Source: an uncultured Sphingorhabdus sp. (GTDB lineage: Bacteria > Pseudomonadota > Alphaproteobacteria > Sphingomonadales > Sphingomonadaceae). From it: DNA of 9,380 nt. Position 1 is the stretch's first letter; each line of letters opens with the position of its first letter. The notes under the pieces are model-generated. The model saw nothing but the letters and a program-made list of their open reading frames with translations, ran no database searches and had not been told where the DNA came from. The translations under genes were made by a program, and so were the position numbers. The stretch covers positions 1-9,380 of the forward strand of contig CALMYW010000247.1 of NCBI GenBank assembly GCA_937873665.1. Reading direction: 5' to 3'. Below are positions 6,978 to 9,380 of the stretch, piece after piece.

Positions 6978-8156
6978 TCAATGCTCCGCCTCGCCTTTGC
7001 CAAGTTCGGCTTTGAGAAGGAACGCGCCCTTGGTCGCGACGACGGCGCCAGCGGAAATCCCGCTGATGATCTCGATCCGCCCGCCGCTGCGCTCGCCGAT
7101 CACGACTTCGGTGGCCTGAAAGCCCTTGGGGCCGCGCACGAAGACCATGTTCTTGCCTTCGACCGTCTGCACCGATTCTTCGGGCAAGGTCATGCGACCG
7201 TCGCTCGGCTGACCGCCGGGGCGCACGCGCACGCGCACGCCCTGGCCTGCGGTCAGTTGGGCCGCGCCTTGGGGCAACAGCACCAAGGTCGCGGTTTTGC
7301 TCTGCGCGTCAAGCGCGGGAGTGATCGAATGAACAGTCGCGGTGCGGGTTTCGCCATCGGCCAGTTCGATGACAGCGGTATCGCCAACGGATACGCGGCG
7401 GGCGTCGGTGGGCAACACCGAGGCGTTGACCTGCAAACGGTTGGGATCGGCAACATGGAACAGGTCGGTTCCGGCCAGCACATAGGCGCCAAGCCGGGCA
7501 TCGGCCTTGGTCAGCCTGCCGGCAATCGGGCTGACTATGGCCATTGTTCTGCCATCGCCCGCGAGCTTGGAAGCGCCAGCCGCCGATTGAGCGCGGCGCA
7601 ATTCGGCCTCGGCTTCGGCAAGCGTCGCCTGCGCTGCCTCAAGATCCTGCCGCGCCGTCACGCGCGCATCGAATAGCCGCTTCTCGCGATTGTAGGCGGA
7701 TCGCGCCGCCGCGACCCGCGCTGCTGCCGCGCTTCGGTCAGCGGTCAGCGTCGCCGCTTCGCGACTTTCGAGGAGCGCGATGGTCTCGCCCTGCCGCACA
7801 TTATCGCCAAGGTGCTGGGTGATATGGACGATTGCCCCATCGGCTCGCGCGGTCAGAATGGCCTCGCCCTCCGAAGTGGTGGCAACGAAACCCTGCGCGA
7901 TGATCTCCGAGGCCAGCCCGCCGGAGCTGACCGCTTCGGTGACGATTCCGGCGGCCTGCGCCCGCGCGGCATCCATCGCAATGAAACCCTCGGGGCCATG
8001 CGTTTCCTCCTCGCCATGCTCGCCCTCTTCAGCAGGCGCGGTTGCGGCAGTGGGCGCAAACACGGTGCGACCAAGCATCACGCCGCCTCCGCCCAACACG
8101 AGCGCCGCGATGGCTACTCCGGCGATCAGTTTTGTCCTGTTTGTGTCTTCGGTCAT
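6978..8156 (-). CDS. czcB: CzcB, periplasmic adaptor (membrane fusion) protein of the Czc pump
   Basis: A 392-residue adaptor that connects the CzcA pump to the CzcC channel in the periplasm. Residues about 9-31 form one hydrophobic membrane anchor or uncleaved signal. An acidic linker with His47 and His53 (EEGEHGEEETHGPEG) follows and could bind metal. Lipoyl-like halves lie at about 98-130 and 203-236, flanking an Ala/Glu/Arg-rich α-helical hairpin at about 132-195. A β-barrel (about 240-312, including PALDAQSKTATLVL) and a membrane-proximal domain (about 320-385) complete the family order. Length is close to other proteobacterial CzcB proteins. The start at 8156 has AGGGGA seven bases upstream and lies three bases after the czcC stop; the stop is one base from the czcA ATG. 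Heavy-metal rather than drug specificity rests on the czcA partner. Confidence 0.95.
   Translation of the reverse strand: MTEDTNRTKLIAGVAIAALVLGGGGVMLGRTVFAPTAATAPAEEGEHGEEETHGPEGFIAMDAARAQAAGIVTEAVSSGGLASEIIAQGFVATTSEGEAILTARADGAIVHITQHLGDNVRQGETIALLESREAATLTADRSAAAARVAAARSAYNREKRLFDARVTARQDLEAAQATLAEAEAELRRAQSAAGASKLAGDGRTMAIVSPIAGRLTKADARLGAYVLAGTDLFHVADPNRLQVNASVLPTDARRVSVGDTAVIELADGETRTATVHSITPALDAQSKTATLVLLPQGAAQLTAGQGVRVRVRPGGQPSDGRMTLPEESVQTVEGKNMVFVRGPKGFQATEVVIGERSGGRIEIISGISAGAVVATKGAFLLKAELGKGEAEH
6984..6987 (-). promoter_or_regulatory. Ribosome binding site that decides the czcA start
   Basis: GGAG read on the - strand, seven bases before the ATG at 6976 and inside the end of czcB. 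It favours the 6976 start over the upstream in-frame ATG at 7003. Confidence 0.75.
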
Positions 8157-8159
8157 GGA

Positions 8160-9380
8160 TCAATCCCCTGCGCGCGCATTGGCGCGGATCAGTGCGGCAA
8201 GCGCACGGGCGCGGTCGAGGCGAGCCTCGATCAGCGCGGTTTTTGCGGTGGTGAGCGCGGCTTGCGCGTCGAGCAGTTCGAGCAGGCCGAACTTGCCCGC
8301 GCCGTAACCGATCCGGGCGAGCCGCACGGCTTCTTCGGCCTGTGCCAGCGACGGCCCTGATAGCGCCTCTTCCCGCGCATCGGCTGCCCCAAGCAGCATT
8401 CGCGCGTCATGCTGCGCGCGGCGGGCATTGAGCCGCGCCTGTGCCAGCGCCGCTTCGCCAGCAAGCGCGTCCGACTGCGCCGCTTCGATCCCGCCGCGAT
8501 TGCGGTCGCGGAACGGCAAGGGGATTGAAAAACCGGCAACGAAAGCAGTTTCGCGCCCGTCGTTTATGCGCCGCACCCCGCCGCTGGCGGTGACATCGGG
8601 AACGGCATCGGCGCGTGCAACCCGGATGCGCGCCGATGCCGTATCGCGCTCGGCGGCGGCAAGCTGTTCGTCGAGCGACGGCGTTGCTGGCGGCAATGCG
8701 CCGGGTGCGGCCTCATCGTAGATCGGCGTCGCTGACAGTTCGGTATCGTTGCTGCCGATCAGGTCAGCCAACATGCGGCGGGCAGCGAGCAATTCGCCAA
8801 AGGCGCGGGCTTCCTCGGCCTGCGCTTCGGCCAACCCGGCCTCGGCGCGAAGCTGGCGCAATGGCGGATCGCGTCCGGCTTCTACCAGCAGCTTCGCGGT
8901 GCGCGCCAGTTCGCGCGCCTGGCCGACATTCTCGCGCGCCAGCATGGCGCGGTCTTCGGCGGCGCGCAGCTCGGCATGGGCAATGCGAATATCGCGCGCA
9001 AGATCGGCCTCGGCTGCGCGGAACGACAGAAAGGCGAAGTCGCGCTCGGACGATGCGACCGCAACGCGGGCGCTCCGCTTGCCGCCCAGTTCGATCCGCT
9101 GGCTCAGCGCGAGTGTCGTCTCGGTGCTGCGAAGCCCTTGGAATGCGCCGGTTCCGGCAAAATTCTCGACCTCAACGCTTAATTCGGGATTGGGCGAGGC
9201 TCCCGCCTGCCGCGCCCGCGCTTCGGCAGCGTCGGCTTTCGCCTTCGCTTCCGATATGCGCGGCGATTGTTCCGCCCCTTGGGCGAGCGCCTGCGCCAGA
9301 CTCACGGGTTCGGCGTGGGCCGCCCCGCTACTGGCAACGAGCGCGCCCGCCAGCAAGGCGGCACGCAAAGATAATCTCAT
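8160..9380 (-). CDS. czcC: CzcC, TolC-family outer-membrane efflux channel
   Basis: A 406-residue outer-membrane factor that forms the exit duct of the CzcCBA complex. Residues 1-23 are a clear Sec signal peptide ending AHA, with likely cleavage before Glu24. There is no lipobox cysteine, so it is probably not a lipoprotein. Two repeated long-helix OEP domains follow (about 26-205 and 225-400), rich in Ala, Glu and Arg. The second half has the PLPFRDRNRG segment common in CzcC-like proteins, followed by helical residues ending in LIRANARAG. The ATG occupies the last three bases of the window, so its ribosome binding site and the promoter are not visible. The signal peptide supports this as the real start. 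It is the first visible gene of the operon, but another gene could precede it. Confidence 0.93.
   Translation of the reverse strand: MRLSLRAALLAGALVASSGAAHAEPVSLAQALAQGAEQSPRISEAKAKADAAEARARQAGASPNPELSVEVENFAGTGAFQGLRSTETTLALSQRIELGGKRSARVAVASSERDFAFLSFRAAEADLARDIRIAHAELRAAEDRAMLARENVGQARELARTAKLLVEAGRDPPLRQLRAEAGLAEAQAEEARAFGELLAARRMLADLIGSNDTELSATPIYDEAAPGALPPATPSLDEQLAAAERDTASARIRVARADAVPDVTASGGVRRINDGRETAFVAGFSIPLPFRDRNRGGIEAAQSDALAGEAALAQARLNARRAQHDARMLLGAADAREEALSGPSLAQAEEAVRLARIGYGAGKFGLLELLDAQAALTTAKTALIEARLDRARALAALIRANARAGD
8164..8169 (-). promoter_or_regulatory. Ribosome binding site of czcB
   Basis: AGGGGA read on the - strand, with seven bases before the czcB ATG at 8156. It lies inside the last codons of czcC and supports the 8156 start. 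Confidence 0.75.

Noticed and set aside
6977..7003. Upstream in-frame ATG giving czcA nine extra residues
   Set aside because: It would overlap czcB by 26 bp, and the extra residues do not fit the family N-terminus. The ATG at 6976 has a well-spaced GGAG.
6714..7676. 320-codon + strand frame spanning the czcA-czcB junction
   Set aside because: Antisense to two confident genes, Gly/His/Ala-rich, with no recognisable fold or start signal.

Overview
The window is GC-rich, almost fully coding, and looks like accessory DNA from an alphaproteobacterium. Protein style (Ala/Arg-rich, sphingomonad-like Czc proteins) suggests Sphingomonadales. That assignment is an impression from family knowledge, because no rRNA or core gene is present. 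No tRNA, rRNA, CRISPR array, insertion sequence or transposase was found.

Layout: positions 12-1621 on the + strand hold a two-gene mobilisation module. It encodes a MobC-like ribbon-helix-helix accessory protein and a MOBP/VirD2-type relaxase, with stop and start overlapping by one base. Positions 1622-1813 are a 192 bp gap between convergent genes with no supported gene. Positions 1814-9380 on the - strand hold a four-gene heavy-metal efflux operon read from right to left: czcC (TolC-family outer membrane channel), czcB (periplasmic adaptor), czcA (HME-type RND pump), and cadA/zntA (P1B-2 Zn/Cd/Pb ATPase). The gaps between these genes are 3, 1 and 12 bp, so transcription as one unit is very likely. 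The operon promoter and any metal-responsive regulator lie beyond position 9380.

How the genes work together (inference from families): the P-type ATPase moves divalent metal from cytoplasm to periplasm. CzcCBA then carries periplasmic metal across the outer membrane using the proton gradient. Together they give two-stage export of Zn2+/Cd2+ and possibly Co2+, Ni2+ or Pb2+. The relaxase and MobC would nick and lead DNA transfer, so the metal genes are plausibly cargo of a mobilisable plasmid or integrative element. No type IV secretion gene, coupling protein or recognisable oriT lies in the window.

Novelty: I do not see an undescribed system here. Both modules are known types. The most notable details are a tandem RHH layout in MobC, a relaxase with its catalytic Tyr unusually far from the N-terminus, a P1B-2 ATPase without a metal-binding HMA domain, and a ~25-residue insertion in CzcA.
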